A model generated the notes under the pieces. It was given only the letters and a program-made list of their open reading frames with translations, searched no databases and had not been told where the DNA came from. A program made the translations under genes and the position numbers. This document shows, piece by piece, positions 13,291 to 14,260 of a stretch of 14,260 nt of DNA (positions within the stretch are counted from its first letter, which is position 1; each line of letters opens with the position of its first letter). The stretch is from Pseudomonadota bacterium (GTDB lineage: Bacteria > Pseudomonadota > Alphaproteobacteria > Rhodospirillales > Rhodospirillaceae): contig JAEWWF010000150.1 in assembly GCA_023396465.1 (NCBI GenBank), positions 1 through 14,260 on the forward strand. Direction: 5' to 3'.

Positions 13291-13307
13291 CCCGGCCTGA
13301 AGCCGGG
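13291..13307. terminator. Short hairpin between the dehydrogenase and thioesterase genes
   Basis: CCCGGC (13291-13296) and GCCGGG (13302-13307) form a 6-bp stem with a five-base loop, just past the dehydrogenase stop. There is no T-tract, so it is more likely an mRNA-stability or attenuating hairpin inside an operon than a full terminator. Confidence 0.3.
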
Positions 13308-13315
13308 CCGAGTCC

Positions 13316-14260
13316 TCAGAACGCCGCGTCCTCGAACTCCATGGTGCTCTGGGCGCCGGACATCAGGGCGGCGAACAGGGCGCCGGTCTGCGGCAGCAGG
13401 CGCTGGAAGTAGAACCGGGCGGTGGCGATCTTGGCGCGGTGGAAGGCGCCGTCGTCCCCGTCGGTCTTGTCCTTGGCCGTCTCCACCGCCCGCACCCACA
13501 GGTAGGCCATGGCGACCAGCCCGAACAGGCGCAGGTAGTCGGTGGCGGCGGCACCGGCTTCGTTGGGGTTGCTCAGGCCCTTCTGGGCGATGAAGCCGGT
13601 GGCCTGCTGCAAGCGGACGAAGGCCTTGGCCAGCGGCAGGGCGAATTCCGCCAGGTCGTCGTCGTCCATGGCCTGGTCGATATAGGCGCTGACCGGGTGG
13701 AAGAAGCGGCGCAGCTGACGGCCCATGCCGGTCGGCAGCTTGCGGCCGACCAGATCCAGCGCCTGGATGCCGTTGGTGCCTTCATAGATCTGGGCGATGC
13801 GGGCATCGCGGACGTACTGCTCCATGCCCCATTCGCGGATGTAGCCGTGGCCGCCGTAGACCTGCACGCCCAGGTTCGCCACTTCGCTGCCGAGGTCGGT
13901 GAGCAGCGCCTTGACGATGGGGGTCATGAGAGCGACGAAATCGTCGGCCTCCTGCTGGCGGGCGGGGTCTTCCGCCTTCTCGGCGTAGTCCAGTTCCTGG
14001 CTGATCCAGGCCGCCAGCATGCGGCCGCCCTCGGTATAGGCGCGCATGGTCAGCAGCATGCGGCGGACGTCGGGGTGGACCAGGATGGGATCGGCCTTGG
14101 CGTCCGGGTTGGCGGCGCCGGTGAGGGCACGGCCCTGAAGGCGGTCGCGGGCATAGGCGACGGCGCCCTGGTAGGACGCTTCCATGATGCCGAGGCCCTG
14201 CACGCCGACGCCCAGGCGGGCGGCGTTCATCATGGTGAACATGGCGCGCATGCCCTTGTG
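13316..14260 (-). CDS. Acyl-CoA dehydrogenase, DmdC-like, C-terminal part (cut by window edge)
   Basis: The last 314 residues of a larger flavoprotein; the frame stays open through the right edge, so the ATG at 14251 is internal (HKG precedes it). The C-terminal helical dehydrogenase domain is clear: MMNAARLGVGVQGLGIMEAS, ALLTDLGSEVANLGVQVYGG, and HGYIREWGMEQYVRDARIAQ followed by IYEGTNGIQALDLVGRKL, where the Glu of YEGTNG is the usual catalytic base. The further 130-residue extension after LVGRKL is the Acyl-CoA_dh_C type domain found in the roughly 600-residue group that includes 3-methylmercaptopropionyl-CoA dehydrogenase (DmdC). The substrate may be a medium- or long-chain acyl-CoA; DMSP-related use is not shown by anything nearby. 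It oxidises acyl-CoA to enoyl-CoA and passes electrons to ETF. It is probably co-transcribed with the downstream thioesterase. Confidence 0.93.
   Translation of the reverse strand, partial: HKGMRAMFTMMNAARLGVGVQGLGIMEASYQGAVAYARDRLQGRALTGAANPDAKADPILVHPDVRRMLLTMRAYTEGGRMLAAWISQELDYAEKAEDPARQQEADDFVALMTPIVKALLTDLGSEVANLGVQVYGGHGYIREWGMEQYVRDARIAQIYEGTNGIQALDLVGRKLPTGMGRQLRRFFHPVSAYIDQAMDDDDLAEFALPLAKAFVRLQQATGFIAQKGLSNPNEAGAAATDYLRLFGLVAMAYLWVRAVETAKDKTDGDDGAFHRAKIATARFYFQRLLPQTGALFAALMSGAQSTMEFEDAAF

Overview
The window is high-GC DNA, densely coded on both strands. It looks like an alphaproteobacterium of the Rhodospirillales, in the Magnetospirillum/Phaeospirillum/Azospirillum neighbourhood. 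This is inferred from the gene content (GapR, a DivK-type receiver, a FeSII/Shethna ferredoxin beside a nitrogenase-associated ArsC/Spx-fold protein, a DmdC-like acyl-CoA dehydrogenase), not from a marker gene. There are no rRNA or tRNA genes, CRISPR arrays, insertion sequences or phage genes. No gap between genes exceeds 300 bases.

Left part (1-3173). A nitrogenase-associated protein (minus) and a FeSII-type [2Fe-2S] protein (plus) diverge from a 222-bp spacer, which suggests a small nitrogenase-protection locus. A 65-residue Pmp3/YqaE membrane peptide follows; its 3' end, stop codon included, is copied in a 24-bp tandem repeat. Converging on it is a REC-Hpt phosphotransfer protein. This diverges from gapR, which carries an apparent one-base frameshift near its start and is followed by a strong intrinsic terminator.

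Middle (3174-6842). A three-PAS GGDEF-EAL protein with intact motifs in both catalytic domains and an intact I-site is followed by an exported protein of unknown function. Converging on the latter is a single-domain receiver of the DivK type, read from TTG. With GapR, the REC-Hpt protein and the c-di-GMP enzyme, this stretch is rich in cell-cycle and signalling functions.

Right-middle (6843-11863). A minus-strand pair encodes an ArsR-type repressor fused to an arsenate-reductase-like domain that has lost its catalytic cysteine, followed by an ArsN2-type acetyltransferase. It diverges from ada (DNA alkylation repair). Ada converges on a PaaI-type hotdog thioesterase with one base between the two stop codons. 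The thioesterase diverges from an alkaline-phosphatase-superfamily hydrolase, which converges on a class I fructose-bisphosphate aldolase of the FbaB/DhnA type.

Right end (11864-14260). A small protein of unknown function is followed by a perfect 16-bp CRP-type palindrome and a gene-free stretch ending in a bidirectional terminator, where a small regulatory RNA may lie. On the minus strand, an acyl-CoA dehydrogenase cut by the window edge is followed by a second hotdog thioesterase, a likely fatty-acyl-CoA unit.

The points most worth a second look are the cysteine-less ArsR-ArsC fusion, the CRP palindrome with its possible sRNA, short tandem duplications at the 3' ends of three genes, and the gapR frameshift.
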